Assembly: GCA_038062295.1 (NCBI GenBank)
Contig: JBBTXL010000018.1
Location: 1-40,879 of the forward strand
Source: JBBTXL01 sp038062295
GTDB taxonomy: Bacteria; Patescibacteriota; Minisyncoccia; GWC2-36-17; WO2-46-25
Reading direction: 5' to 3'
Length of the DNA stretch: 40,879 nucleotides
Below the pieces are notes generated by a model that ran no database searches, was not told the DNA's origin, and saw nothing but the letters and a program-made list of their open reading frames with translations. The position numbers and the translations under genes were made by a program. How positions within the stretch are numbered: position 1 is the first letter of the stretch; the number at the start of each line of letters is the position of its first letter. Shown here piece after piece: positions 1 to 7,110 of the stretch.

Positions 1-29
1 TTTTGCCCCCAAAATTGAATACAAATTAG

Positions 30-50
30 TCGCCGAGCGAAGCGAGGCGA
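30..50. repeat. Short GC-rich inverted repeat
   Basis: TCGCC at 30-34 and GGCGA at 46-50 can pair across an AGCGAAGCG-type centre, in an otherwise AT-rich flank. It lies downstream of tRNA-Leu on the minus strand, so it could be a weak terminator or processing hairpin, or a dispersed intergenic word. No T-run follows it, so a terminator role is doubtful. Nothing else is recognised in bases 1-76. Confidence 0.35.
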
Positions 51-76
51 ACCTTTTAAGCTTGCAATTTCCTTTG

Positions 77-162
77 TGGTGCCGCGGGTGGGAGTCGAAC
101 CCACACGCCTTTTGGGCAATCGATCTTAAGTCGATCGTGTATGCCAGTTTCACCACCGCGGC
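77..162 (-). tRNA. tRNA-Leu (anticodon TAA)
   Basis: On the minus strand a 7-bp acceptor stem (GCCGCGG with CCGCGGC) closes a cloverleaf. The anticodon stem ATCGA/TCGAT encloses loop CTTAAGA, giving anticodon TAA for UUA codons. A long variable arm is present, as expected of a class II tRNA-Leu. Discriminator A and the CCA end are encoded (77-80). It is the last element of the minus-strand run that starts at tRNA-Ser near 5.35 kb. Confidence 0.95.
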
Positions 163-182
163 CGGAGCATTCCTATGGTAGC

Positions 183-908
183 TTACTTCTTCTGGTTGTT
201 CAAATGGCGCGCACGGGCGAATTGCGTGGCGTGAAACATCGATTCAAATGTTCCAGCATCTATCCATTCTCCTGTGATAACGTCCACTTTCAGTTCACCG
301 CGCTGTAAATACCACTCGTGCAGGTCGGTGATCTCCAGCTCACCCCGCGCCGAGGGTTTGAGAGACCGTGCCGCTTCCACTACGCGGTGGTCATACAGAT
401 ACAATCCGGTGATGGCGTGGGAAGAAAGAAACTGTTTTGGCTTTTCTACTATTTGAATTGCGGTGCCGTTATCGTCGAACTTCACCACGCCAAAGCGTTC
501 CGGGTCCGGCACTTCCTTTGCAAAAATATGGGCGCCTGACTGGAACTGCTGTATCGCACGCGAGAAATCGTCTTCAAAAATGTTGTCTCCCAGCATGAGG
601 GCAACCGAATCATCCCCGATAAAATCGGCGCCGATGAGAAACGCCTGTGCCAGCCCCTCGGGCCTATCCTGGATCTCATAAGTGAATTGCGCGTTAAACT
701 GCCTGCCGGAGCCAAGGAGCTTGAGAAAATCACCCGGATGGTCGGGGGAGACGATGATGAGAATATCGTTGATGCCGGCGGAAAGGAGCGTGTGAAGCGG
801 GTAGAAGATCATCGGCTTGTCGTATACCGGCAACAGCTGTTTTGATGTGATCTTGGTGAGGGGATATAGGCGCGTGCCATGCCCGCCTGCAAGGATGATG
901 CCTTTCAT
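183..908 (-). CDS. rfbA: Sugar-1-phosphate nucleotidyltransferase (RmlA/RfbA-like)
   Basis: Predicted cytosolic glucose-1-phosphate thymidylyltransferase, which makes dTDP-glucose for the dTDP-rhamnose pathway. The 241-residue protein opens with the signature KGIILAGGHGTRLYPLT (residues 2-18). It has the substrate-loop SKQLLPVYDKPM, then GLAQAF near 85-90, and LGDNIF at 106-111 whose Asp108 matches the metal-binding Asp of the family. It is shorter than the roughly 290-residue enterobacterial enzyme and lacks the C-terminal extension used for the allosteric/tetramer site, as is common for short RmlA homologues. Its ATG overlaps the stop of the upstream epimerase gene as ATGA, so the two are probably translationally coupled. 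That pairing supports an activated deoxysugar pathway. The exact sugar and nucleotide are inferred from the family only. Confidence 0.88.
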   Translation of the reverse strand: MKGIILAGGHGTRLYPLTKITSKQLLPVYDKPMIFYPLHTLLSAGINDILIIVSPDHPGDFLKLLGSGRQFNAQFTYEIQDRPEGLAQAFLIGADFIGDDSVALMLGDNIFEDDFSRAIQQFQSGAHIFAKEVPDPERFGVVKFDDNGTAIQIVEKPKQFLSSHAITGLYLYDHRVVEAARSLKPSARGELEITDLHEWYLQRGELKVDVITGEWIDAGTFESMFHATQFARARHLNNQKK

Positions 909-1774
909 ACGTAGGAACTAAGGTTATGTTTGTATTGTTCCATGATTGCTCCGAGCCGTTTTTCGGTAAGTGCCGGCATACTGATCCCCAACCGTTTTGC
1001 TTTTTCGGTTGATAGGACGCAGTTACTCCTTTTTGCTTTCACCAGATCGCGTTCAAGTTCGGCAATGGAGATCAGTTCGTACGTATGCCGCAGGTCAACC
1101 ACTTTTTTATACGTTTCCAGAATATCTTTATGTTCACTATAGCCATCATTCGTGAGGTTCAAGATCCCTGTCGGTTTGAGCGCGATAAGTCTTTCCATAG
1201 CTGGGAACAGGTCTTCTATGAGCGTGACGGAGTTCGGAACCGAAATAACCTTTGTATACGAGATCATTTTGTTGATAAGGTTTCTGGGGTGAGGAACAGA
1301 TGAGAGAGGCATGCGTATGCGCACGCACAGCACCGGGAGTTCGGCAATCGCTTTTTGCAGGACAATCCTCATTCTGGAATAAAAACTGCCGTAAAAGTTC
1401 GGCTCGTCTTCTTCGGTAAACGGCGTTTCGGGCCCGCCCGAATATATGCATCCGGATGATATCTGGATCGGATAGGCGCCGGCTGCAAGAGCCGCCGTCA
1501 CGGCGTTTATCGCTCCGGTAACATTGACCCGGACGGTTTCTTCCTTGTGGTCTTCGCACCAGTCGATGTTCGGTTCGGTTCTTGCACCCGCGAAGTTGAG
1601 CACCGCATCCGGTCGTACTTTTTGAAATGTTTTCGTGAGCGCAGGAAGATCGGTGATATCCACTCTTTCCGTGAACACATGGTGTCCGCATTCCGCAAAA
1701 TGACGGACGGCGTTCTGACCTAAAAACCCCGATGCTCCGAGAATATATATTTTCGTGCCGGCTGTTTTTTGCAT
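905..1774 (-). CDS. NAD(P)-dependent epimerase/reductase of the RmlD / NRS-ER type
   Basis: This 289-residue extended short-chain dehydrogenase has its Rossmann motif GASGFLG at residues 13-19. Blocks such as DWCEDHKEET (71-80), EEDEPNFYGSFYS (121-133), RMPLSS and PNSVT resemble, from memory, the bifunctional nucleotide-rhamnose synthase/epimerase-reductase (NRS/ER) of eukaryotes and RmlD-like reductases. The role would then be to turn the 4-keto-6-deoxy sugar nucleotide into NDP-rhamnose, next to the RmlA-like gene it overlaps by 4 nt. Oddly, the usual catalytic YxxxK reads Y132-S-R-M-R136, with Arg in place of Lys. The start chosen is the ATG at 1772-1774, because a further upstream ATG would lie inside tRNA-Cys. 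Only 6 nt separate this start from the encoded CCA end of the tRNA, and no SD is seen. Confidence 0.8.
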   Translation of the reverse strand: MQKTAGTKIYILGASGFLGQNAVRHFAECGHHVFTERVDITDLPALTKTFQKVRPDAVLNFAGARTEPNIDWCEDHKEETVRVNVTGAINAVTAALAAGAYPIQISSGCIYSGGPETPFTEEDEPNFYGSFYSRMRIVLQKAIAELPVLCVRIRMPLSSVPHPRNLINKMISYTKVISVPNSVTLIEDLFPAMERLIALKPTGILNLTNDGYSEHKDILETYKKVVDLRHTYELISIAELERDLVKAKRSNCVLSTEKAKRLGISMPALTEKRLGAIMEQYKHNLSSYV

Positions 1775-1780
1775 TGTATT

Positions 1781-1855
1781 TGGAGGCCTGGGCGGGAATT
1801 GCACCCGCGCATAAGAGTTTTGCAGACTCCTGCCTTACTACTTGGCTACCAGGCC
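1781..1855 (-). tRNA. tRNA-Cys (anticodon GCA)
   Basis: The acceptor stem GGCCTGG pairs with CCAGGCC. The anticodon loop CTGCAAA gives anticodon GCA. The discriminator is U (T in DNA), the identity base of tRNA-Cys, and CCA is encoded at 1781-1783. It sits between the DHH gene stop (1873) and the epimerase start (1774), with only 6 nt to the latter. Confidence 0.95.
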
Positions 1856-1872
1856 GCTCGTTTTCCTACACA

Positions 1873-2886
1873 TTATACCGCAAAGTATCCCCGCTTTGCT
1901 TGGGCGAGCACGGAAGCGATGACTTCATGCAGCTCTCCTTCGATCTTTGCGCCCGCGGCGTACACATGCCCACCACCACCGAAGATTTGCGCAAGCTTCC
2001 GCGCGTCAAAACGCCGTTCCGCGTCGGAGCGAAAGCTTGCGGAGATGACGCCGGTACCTCTGTTTTTGAACAGAATGATACATGATACCTCGGGCGCGTT
2101 GATATCGTTCATGAGGTGCACGATGGTGTCGGCATCGTCCCAGGTCGTTCCCGTTGCGGCAAGGTCGTCGGGGCCAAGATAAGAATACGCAACGCCCGTC
2201 GCTTTGTCCAACGTCATGCGGGACAGCGCGAGGCCGGCCACATGAGCGGCGGCATACGACGGTAATCCGAGCAGGCGCTTTGCGGCGCGTTCTATATCAA
2301 CACCCAACGCTGCGAGCGCTGATGCGGCTGCAAACGTGCGCGGTGACGTGTTACTGTGGGAAAACCCTCCCGTGTCGTGCACAATGCCGGCATACAGGCA
2401 CGTCGCCATGTCTTGTGTGATTGCGATATCGTTGGTCACAAAAAAATAATACGCCATTTCGGAAGAAGATGAGAACGAAACGTCAACAAGAGCGAGCGTG
2501 TTTTCATCTTCCGTATGATGTGCGTTGTCCGGGGGGTGGTGGTCAAACCCAATCAAAGGAATATGCTCGGCGCCGACCTTCTCAAGCCGCAACCGCACCC
2601 GTGACCCGTAGTCAAAGGCAACCACAAGGTCAGGCAGGCGTTTCGGGAAACGCTCCGTGAGCAGGGGGAACCCCGGAAGGAACGAAAGGTGGCGGGGGAT
2701 CATGCCGCTTCCCCACACGGTAACCCGTTTTCGGGCGGCATTGAGATAGAGGGCGAATGCCAGCATTGCCCCGATGCCGTCCGCGTCGGGGTTTTCATGG
2801 GTCGCTAGGACGATGTCGCGCGCTGCCGCTATTTTTCCGTACGCGGCTTTCAGCTGCGCGACGGTGGTTTCAGGAAGTTTCGTCAT
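1873..2886 (-). CDS. DHH/DHHA1 phosphoesterase (NrnA-like nanoRNase/pAp phosphatase)
   Basis: Predicted 337-residue cytosolic metallo-phosphoesterase of the DHH superfamily. The first DHH motif is seen as HENPDADGIGAM (from residue 30), followed by the GFDHHPPDN motif, a VHDTGGFSH motif and a C-terminal DHHA1 nucleic-acid-binding motif GGGGHVYAAGA. This architecture fits NrnA-type enzymes that degrade 2-5 nt RNA and dephosphorylate pAp. It is too short for RecJ. The start taken is MTKLPETT at 2886, which overlaps the 3' end of rbfA by 17 nt. A longer frame upstream runs wholly inside rbfA. Its place directly after infB-rbfA matches the common infB-rbfA-nrnA order in bacteria. Confidence 0.88.
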   Translation of the reverse strand: MTKLPETTVAQLKAAYGKIAAARDIVLATHENPDADGIGAMLAFALYLNAARKRVTVWGSGMIPRHLSFLPGFPLLTERFPKRLPDLVVAFDYGSRVRLRLEKVGAEHIPLIGFDHHPPDNAHHTEDENTLALVDVSFSSSSEMAYYFFVTNDIAITQDMATCLYAGIVHDTGGFSHSNTSPRTFAAASALAALGVDIERAAKRLLGLPSYAAAHVAGLALSRMTLDKATGVAYSYLGPDDLAATGTTWDDADTIVHLMNDINAPEVSCIILFKNRGTGVISASFRSDAERRFDARKLAQIFGGGGHVYAAGAKIEGELHEVIASVLAQAKRGYFAV

Positions 2887-3226
2887 GACGCGACAGGATC
2901 TCGTATACTTTTGTTTCCGCGGTATATGCTTTGTCGATCGCAAATGTTATTTTCGGGACCGGTCGCATGCGGAGCGTCCGGTTGAGCGCATACTGGATAG
3001 TGCCGATCGTGCGTTTCAGTTCCGCAAGCGCCCCCGCCTCCTTTTCTTTTACAAGCGCCGAAACAAAGACCGTTGCGTGCGCCAGGTCTCGCGAGAGTTC
3101 TATGCGCGTCACGGTGAGAAACGCGTCTTTGTGGTCCTCCACAGCGTCAAACACCAATTTTCCCACTTCTTCCTTGAGAAGTTGTGTGACGCGTTCCACA
3201 CGATGCGGTGATCGTTCGGACATCAT
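2870..3226 (-). CDS. rbfA: Ribosome-binding factor A
   Basis: A roughly 118-residue single KH-fold protein that assists late 30S maturation around the 16S 5' helix. The family pattern is clear: SPHRVERVTQLLKEEVGKLV near the N-terminus, VTRIELSRDLAHATVFVS in the middle, and RTLRMRPVPKITFAIDKA towards the end. Two adjacent ATGs (3224-3226 and 3221-3223) could each be the start. Both lie just after the infB stop at 3231-3233. Any longer N-terminal reading would lie inside infB and is rejected. Order infB, rbfA, DHH on one strand indicates one operon for translation and RNA turnover. Confidence 0.92.
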   Translation of the reverse strand: MMSERSPHRVERVTQLLKEEVGKLVFDAVEDHKDAFLTVTRIELSRDLAHATVFVSALVKEKEAGALAELKRTIGTIQYALNRTLRMRPVPKITFAIDKAYTAETKVYEILSRHDETS

Positions 3227-3230
3227 GGTA

Positions 3231-4781
3231 TCAGGCAATGGTTTGTCGCCGCATTTCCTCGGCAAACATAGTAAGTTCGTCGCCAACGGCGATGGTTGCG
3301 CCGGGAGGGAGTGGACCGACCGGGGTGATCATCATGCCGCACTCGCGTCCCAGTTCCACGTCGCTGACATCCTTTTTGTTGTGTTGGAGTTGGCTTATCT
3401 TTCCGACAAATATTGTTGTCCCGCCGCGCCTCACGTCCGCTTTTACTCCCTTTTCCGCTTTTCCTTTGGTAACCTTTCCTCCGACGATCATGCCGGTAGG
3501 GCTTGTTTTGAATAGAGCGAGCACCGAGAGCGTTCCGATATCGGTGCGGGTTACCTGGGGCGCCAGTAGCTGCGCGCATTCTTCTTTGATGCGGTCAACC
3601 AGTCCATAGATCACGTCGGCTTCCAGAATGCGCACGCCTGAAGATGCGGCAAGTTTTGCGATCATGCCGGGAACTTTTGTTTTGAACGCCGCGATCATCG
3701 CGCCGAACTGTTTGGCGAGCGCAATGTCGCCTTCATTCACCTCCCCGGTGTCACTTTTGACAAGCTGCACGACAACCTCGTCGTGGACGATCCCGGCGAT
3801 CATCTGTTCAAGCGCTTCCCGCGTGCCGGTGACGTCCGCTTTCAAAATGACGGCAAGTATTTTTTTGCCGTCGGGTGCCCGGCCGCCTGGTGCGGGAACA
3901 ACGTGCGCGAGGGATGCCGCGCGCGCCTTTTCTTCCGCCGCCCGCTTGTCCGGCACGACGGAGAACGCATCGCCGACCGCCGGCAGGGCGTCAAATCCCG
4001 TGATGGCAACGGGAGCGGAAAACGTCGCCTGTTCGAGCGCGCCGCCGTTCGCGTCGGCCATGCTTTTCACTTTGCCGGCGGCAGTGCCCGCAACCAGGCA
4101 GTCTCCCACCGCGATCGTTCCTTCTTTAACAAGGAGCGTCGCGGTGATCCCGCGGCGGGGGTCCTTGTGCGCTTCAATAATGACGCCGCTTGCGCTCGCC
4201 GTCGGGTCTGCGCGAAGTTCCTCCAGTTCCGAAACAAGCAGGATAAGGTCCAAAAGTTCTGCGACTCCCTTTCCCGTTTTTGCGGAAATTTCGTGGTTGG
4301 GTACGGTGCCGCCCCATCCTTCAAGTAAAACGCTTTTTTCGGCAAGCTGCTGTTTGACGCGTTCCGGCTTTGCCTCGGGACGGTCCATTTTGTTGAGCGC
4401 GACCACAAGCGTTGCGCCCGATTTTTGAATATGTTCGAGCGCTTCGAGCGTTTGGGGCTTGACTCCCTCGTCCGCGGCAACAACCAAAATTGCGATGTCC
4501 GCCACGCGCGCGCCGCGCGAGCGCATTTGCGAAAATGCTTCGTGCCCGGGCGTGTCTATGAATGTTATTTTCTTTGTCCGGCCGTCGGATGTCGTATGGA
4601 TGATCTCATATGCGCCGATATGCTGTGTGATGCCCCCCGACTCCCGTGCGGCGATATCTGTTTTGCGGATATAGTCCAGAAGCGTCGTTTTTCCGTGGTC
4701 GATGTGCCCCAAAATGGCAACCACCGGCGGTCGTTCCTCCGTGTTGGTTTTGATGTTTGCTTGTTTTATTTTTGTGCTCAT
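3231..4781 (-). CDS. infB: Translation initiation factor IF-2, short form
   Basis: GTPase that brings initiator fMet-tRNA to the 30S subunit and promotes subunit joining. G-domain motifs are G1 GHIDHGKT (25-32), the G2 region ESGGITQHIGAY (48-58), G3 DTPGH (76-80) and G4 NKMD (130-133). Domains II, III and C2 follow up to residue 516. The protein starts about 20 residues before the G domain, so the long N-terminal region of E. coli IF-2 (about 890 residues) is absent, as often seen in reduced bacteria. The ATG overlaps the stop of the upstream DUF4446 gene (ATGA at 4778-4781), so expression is coupled. TGA terminates the gene. Confidence 0.96.
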   Translation of the reverse strand: MSTKIKQANIKTNTEERPPVVAILGHIDHGKTTLLDYIRKTDIAARESGGITQHIGAYEIIHTTSDGRTKKITFIDTPGHEAFSQMRSRGARVADIAILVVAADEGVKPQTLEALEHIQKSGATLVVALNKMDRPEAKPERVKQQLAEKSVLLEGWGGTVPNHEISAKTGKGVAELLDLILLVSELEELRADPTASASGVIIEAHKDPRRGITATLLVKEGTIAVGDCLVAGTAAGKVKSMADANGGALEQATFSAPVAITGFDALPAVGDAFSVVPDKRAAEEKARAASLAHVVPAPGGRAPDGKKILAVILKADVTGTREALEQMIAGIVHDEVVVQLVKSDTGEVNEGDIALAKQFGAMIAAFKTKVPGMIAKLAASSGVRILEADVIYGLVDRIKEECAQLLAPQVTRTDIGTLSVLALFKTSPTGMIVGGKVTKGKAEKGVKADVRRGGTTIFVGKISQLQHNKKDVSDVELGRECGMMITPVGPLPPGATIAVGDELTMFAEEMRRQTIA

Positions 4782-5242
4782 GATGATGTTTGCTTCGCGT
4801 GCGCGAGCGTTTTCTCTTCTTCCTGCGACAGCGGGTACTTGGATACGCCGCGTTCCACCGGTTTTGCGTATAACCGCACGCTGTCGCGCATGTGCAGGCT
4901 TGTCAGCACGACTCCGTTGTCGTTGCCGTCCAGGAGCGCTATCGAGAAGCTCTGATGCGCACCGCCTTCTTCAAAAGAACTGAAGCGAAGCATATGCACT
5001 TTTTGTACGGCGCTGAGAAAATTCGTTTGTATCTGCGTGATTTCCTCGTGCTGTTTTTTGATGACAGCCCCCATCTTTTTTACGGCACGAATATGGGCGT
5101 CGATCGCCTCGCCGACGTCGTGTGCGCCGTTCCCGAATATGCGCCGCAGTTGCCTGTGCAGCATGACCTGGTGCGCGGCAAGGACAACAACGCAGACGAC
5201 AAGGACCGCAAGAGCGATCGTTTCAAAAGACGGTTGGTACAT
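4778..5242 (-). CDS. DUF4446 family membrane-anchored protein
   Basis: A 154-residue protein with an N-terminal membrane helix (about 9-27), a polar and probably coiled region (40-75), then the recognisable DUF4446 core: RFSSFEEGGAHQSFSIALLD, NGVVLTSLHMRD, RLYAKPVERG and a tail SKYPLSQEEEKTL. The function of the family is unknown. In Firmicutes, members are often found near chromosome-partition genes, but here it precedes infB with an ATGA overlap. The start at 5242 lies 20 nt after the CCA end of tRNA-Ser, with no good SD between. The tRNA and the operon are therefore probably co-transcribed. Confidence 0.82.
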   Translation of the reverse strand: MYQPSFETIALAVLVVCVVVLAAHQVMLHRQLRRIFGNGAHDVGEAIDAHIRAVKKMGAVIKKQHEEITQIQTNFLSAVQKVHMLRFSSFEEGGAHQSFSIALLDGNDNGVVLTSLHMRDSVRLYAKPVERGVSKYPLSQEEEKTLAHAKQTSS

Positions 5243-5262
5243 AAGAAGAAATGAGAAAGGGG

Positions 5263-5352
5263 TGGCGGAAGGGGCGAGATTCGAACTCGCGAGAGGATTG
5301 CTCCCCCACGGCTTTTCGAGAGCCGCGCTTTCAACCGCTCAGCCACCCTTCC
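5263..5352 (-). tRNA. tRNA-Ser (anticodon CGA)
   Basis: Acceptor GGAAGGG pairs with CCCTTCC. The anticodon stem CGGCT/AGCCG encloses CTCGAAA, giving anticodon CGA for UCG codons. A long variable arm is present, with discriminator G (serine identity) and encoded CCA at 5263-5265. It heads the long minus-strand gene run. Confidence 0.95.
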
Positions 5353-5440
5353 CTAAAGCGGCGCCTGATCTGATGACATTGCAGTATCCTAAACTATTTT
5401 CCTTTATTTTACAAGGTTTTTTCCGTACCGTGCGGCAGGA

Positions 5441-5478
5441 AAGAATAACGCGGGATCTTAAAATCCCGCGTTATTCTT
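5441..5478. terminator. Hairpin terminator (overlaps a stop codon)
   Basis: A perfect 16-bp inverted repeat (arms 5441-5456 and 5463-5478, 6-nt loop). Its core is GCGGGAT/ATCCCGC, followed on either strand by TTATTCTTT. It overlaps the TAA of the minus-strand nucleotidyltransferase gene (5471-5473), so it most likely ends that transcript. The U-run is broken, so efficiency is uncertain. Confidence 0.65.
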
Positions 5479-5968
5479 TCATTGTGTTCACGAACTGTTC
5501 CCACTCTTTCAGAAACCAGCTTGAAGACCACTGTTTGGGCAAGCCCACGCCCGAAACAATGGTGATGCCGTGCCGTTGGCATGTTTCCCACTCGGGGATG
5601 GTGCGTTCGTCGATTCGGTCGCCGCCTTTCGTGAACACATGCGGCCGTATCAGCTCCAGCGCGCGCGAAACGGTCATGTCGTTCTCTATTTCAAAGGGAA
5701 CGACGAAGTCAACGCCACGGATGGCGCTGACGATGGCGCAGCGCGTGGCGAGATCCTGGAACGGTTTTCCTTTTTTGGCGCGCAGGAACGCGTCGCCGTT
5801 CACGATGACGGTAAGCGTGTCGCCATATCGTTTGCTTTCCATGATGGAGGTCGTGTGTCCGGGATGGAGCGGGTCGAACCCGCCGCTGGTGGCGACAATG
5901 TTCCCCAGTGTATGCCGGATCACCGCAAAGTTTTCCAGCGAGATGATCGTTCCGGGAGAGGGATGCAT
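5471..5968 (-). CDS. Cytidylyltransferase-fold adenylyltransferase (HldE C-domain / RfaE2-like)
   Basis: A 165-residue enzyme of the HxGH nucleotidyltransferase superfamily. Motif GGFDPLHPGHTTSI (29-42) carries the HPGH nucleotide-binding signature. A Lys-rich loop (RAKKGKPF) follows, then DFVVPFEIENDMT and FTKGGDR. The set resembles heptose-1-phosphate or glycerol-3-phosphate type adenylyl/cytidylyltransferases. The sugar substrate cannot be told from sequence, and no heptose kinase or isomerase is nearby. It is a single-gene unit: a -35/-10 pair lies immediately upstream, with the -10 ending 6 nt before the ATG, and a strong hairpin lies at its stop. No SD is present, so the mRNA may be leaderless. 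Confidence 0.78.
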   Translation of the reverse strand: MHPSPGTIISLENFAVIRHTLGNIVATSGGFDPLHPGHTTSIMESKRYGDTLTVIVNGDAFLRAKKGKPFQDLATRCAIVSAIRGVDFVVPFEIENDMTVSRALELIRPHVFTKGGDRIDERTIPEWETCQRHGITIVSGVGLPKQWSSSWFLKEWEQFVNTMKE

Positions 5969-5974
5969 CTTTGT

Positions 5975-6003
5975 ACCATATCAAAACAGGCATCACAAGG
6001 CAA
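5975..6003 (-). promoter_or_regulatory. Promoter of the adenylyltransferase gene, leaderless geometry
   Basis: On the minus strand TTGCCT, a 17-nt spacer and TATGGT are followed after 6 nt (ACAAAG) by the ATG at 5968. A start site 6-7 nt after the -10 would fall on the A of the start codon. Confidence 0.55.
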
Positions 6004-6018
6004 ATACATGTGTGGGGT

Positions 6019-6052
6019 TTGACATTTTTGAGCGCGCGGCGCATGCTTTATT
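6019..6052 (+). promoter_or_regulatory. Possible promoter of the sigma-factor operon
   Basis: A perfect TTGACA (6019-6024) stands 33 nt before the sigma-factor ATG. The -10 is unclear: CATGCT at 17-nt spacing, or TGC-TTTATT (6044-6052) as an extended -10. The site may be read by the alternative sigma factor itself. It is divergent from the promoter at 5975-6003. Confidence 0.4.
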
Positions 6053-6056
6053 CCAT

Positions 6057-6614
6057 ATGAATAGAAGCGACGAACAACTGGTCGTTGAGTACCGCGCGGG
6101 TGACGCGGCGGCATTTGAACTTTTAGTCCGGCGGCACATGAGGGCGGTGTACGGCATTGCATACCGCTATGCGGGCGATGCGGAAATCGCCGCAGACATT
6201 GCGCAGGATTCTTTCGTGAAAGCATGGCGACATTTGAAGCAGTTTGACGAGAAAAAAAGTTTCCGGGCATGGCTGTTTGCCATTGTGCGATACACAGCGC
6301 TTGATGCGCTCAAAAAGAAAAAAGAGGTACCGTTTTCGGCGTTCGACACAATTGATGGCGGCAATGTACTTACGGACACCATGGTAAGTGGCGCACCGGA
6401 TGCGCATGAGCGTGCCGTGCTGGAGGAGGAGCGACGCGCCCTTGCCGCGGCGATAGAAAAAATGCCGTTTCTGTCACGCATGGTTGTTACGTATCATGCC
6501 GATGGCCACACATTTCGGGAGATCGCCGAGGTGCTGGGGAAGTCGGTCAATACGGTCAAGTCGTGGCATCGCCGCGCACTTGTGGTACTCCGAAACCTTC
6601 TCGCACAACAATAG
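6057..6614 (+). CDS. RNA polymerase sigma factor, sigma-70 (ECF-like) family
   Basis: A 185-residue two-domain sigma factor. Region 2 spans about 10-88, with the core-binding and -10-melting signature DIAQDSFVKAWRHL at 47-60 and FRAWLFAIVRYTALD. Region 4 spans about 125-180 and contains the helix-turn-helix HTFREIAEVLGKSVNTVKSW. The linker (90-124) is short, typical of group 4 (ECF) sigma factors. The ATG at 6057 is chosen because the frame upstream crosses tRNA-Ser and the antisense strand of other genes. It heads a run of same-strand genes for membrane and export functions up to 12.28 kb, so it probably controls that operon and may be autoregulated. The next gene is a candidate membrane regulator of its activity. 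Confidence 0.9.
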   Translation: MNRSDEQLVVEYRAGDAAAFELLVRRHMRAVYGIAYRYAGDAEIAADIAQDSFVKAWRHLKQFDEKKSFRAWLFAIVRYTALDALKKKKEVPFSAFDTIDGGNVLTDTMVSGAPDAHERAVLEEERRALAAAIEKMPFLSRMVVTYHADGHTFREIAEVLGKSVNTVKSWHRRALVVLRNLLAQQ

Positions 6615-6690
6615 CCCGCCTTTCAAAAATAGGGAGTTTGCAGGAGTGCACCCACATGCACTCCGTATTCGTATTCTTTCCATAGAGCAT

Positions 6691-7110
6691 ATGGACCATA
6701 ACCGGAAAACATCAGCCGATTTCACGCCAGGCGAGCCTCCGTCGGGGCTTGCGGGTATTGTGGTGGAGCGTATCCGCCGTGAAGAGGAGCATCGCGCTCG
6801 CCGGAGGGTCGCCATGTTTTCTCTTGGCACTGCGCTCGCCGGAGCCGGGTTTCTGTTCGCATTCCGCGCAACGACGACGGAACTTGCGCAGTCCGGTGCG
6901 GGCGAATACCTTTCCCTGTTTGTTTCCGATGCCGGGGTCATGGTAGTTTCGTGGCAAAGCTTTCTGTTCGCGCTGCTTGAATCAATTCCTGTTGTGAGCG
7001 TGATCATGTTGCTTGCTGCAGCGTTTGTGTTCATCGCGTGCGCGCAGTGGCTTGCGCGGAACATGAAAACATTACAATTTACAAAACATCACTATGACGG
7101 AGTTTTTTAA
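6691..7110 (+). CDS. Small two-helix membrane protein, possible anti-sigma factor
   Basis: Unrecognised 139-residue protein. Residues 1-39 are soluble and end in a basic/acidic helix-like stretch (VVERIRREEEHRARRR, 24-39). Hydrophobic helices follow at about 40-58 and 98-118, with a weaker one at 84-96. A cytosolic N-terminal tail plus membrane helices, coded directly after a sigma factor, is the layout of membrane anti-sigma factors. No zinc-binding HxxxCxxC motif is visible, so this role is only inferred. The start is the ATG at 6691, 76 nt after the sigma stop, with a weak upstream sequence and no clear SD. It overlaps the next gene by 17 nt. Confidence 0.62.
   Translation: MDHNRKTSADFTPGEPPSGLAGIVVERIRREEEHRARRRVAMFSLGTALAGAGFLFAFRATTTELAQSGAGEYLSLFVSDAGVMVVSWQSFLFALLESIPVVSVIMLLAAAFVFIACAQWLARNMKTLQFTKHHYDGVF

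Noticed and set aside
5037..6056. Long in-frame extension upstream of the sigma-factor gene
   Set aside because: It crosses the antisense strand of tRNA-Ser, of the DUF4446 gene and of the nucleotidyltransferase gene. Sigma-factor similarity begins only at MNRSDEQ (6057), just behind a promoter-like TTGACA.
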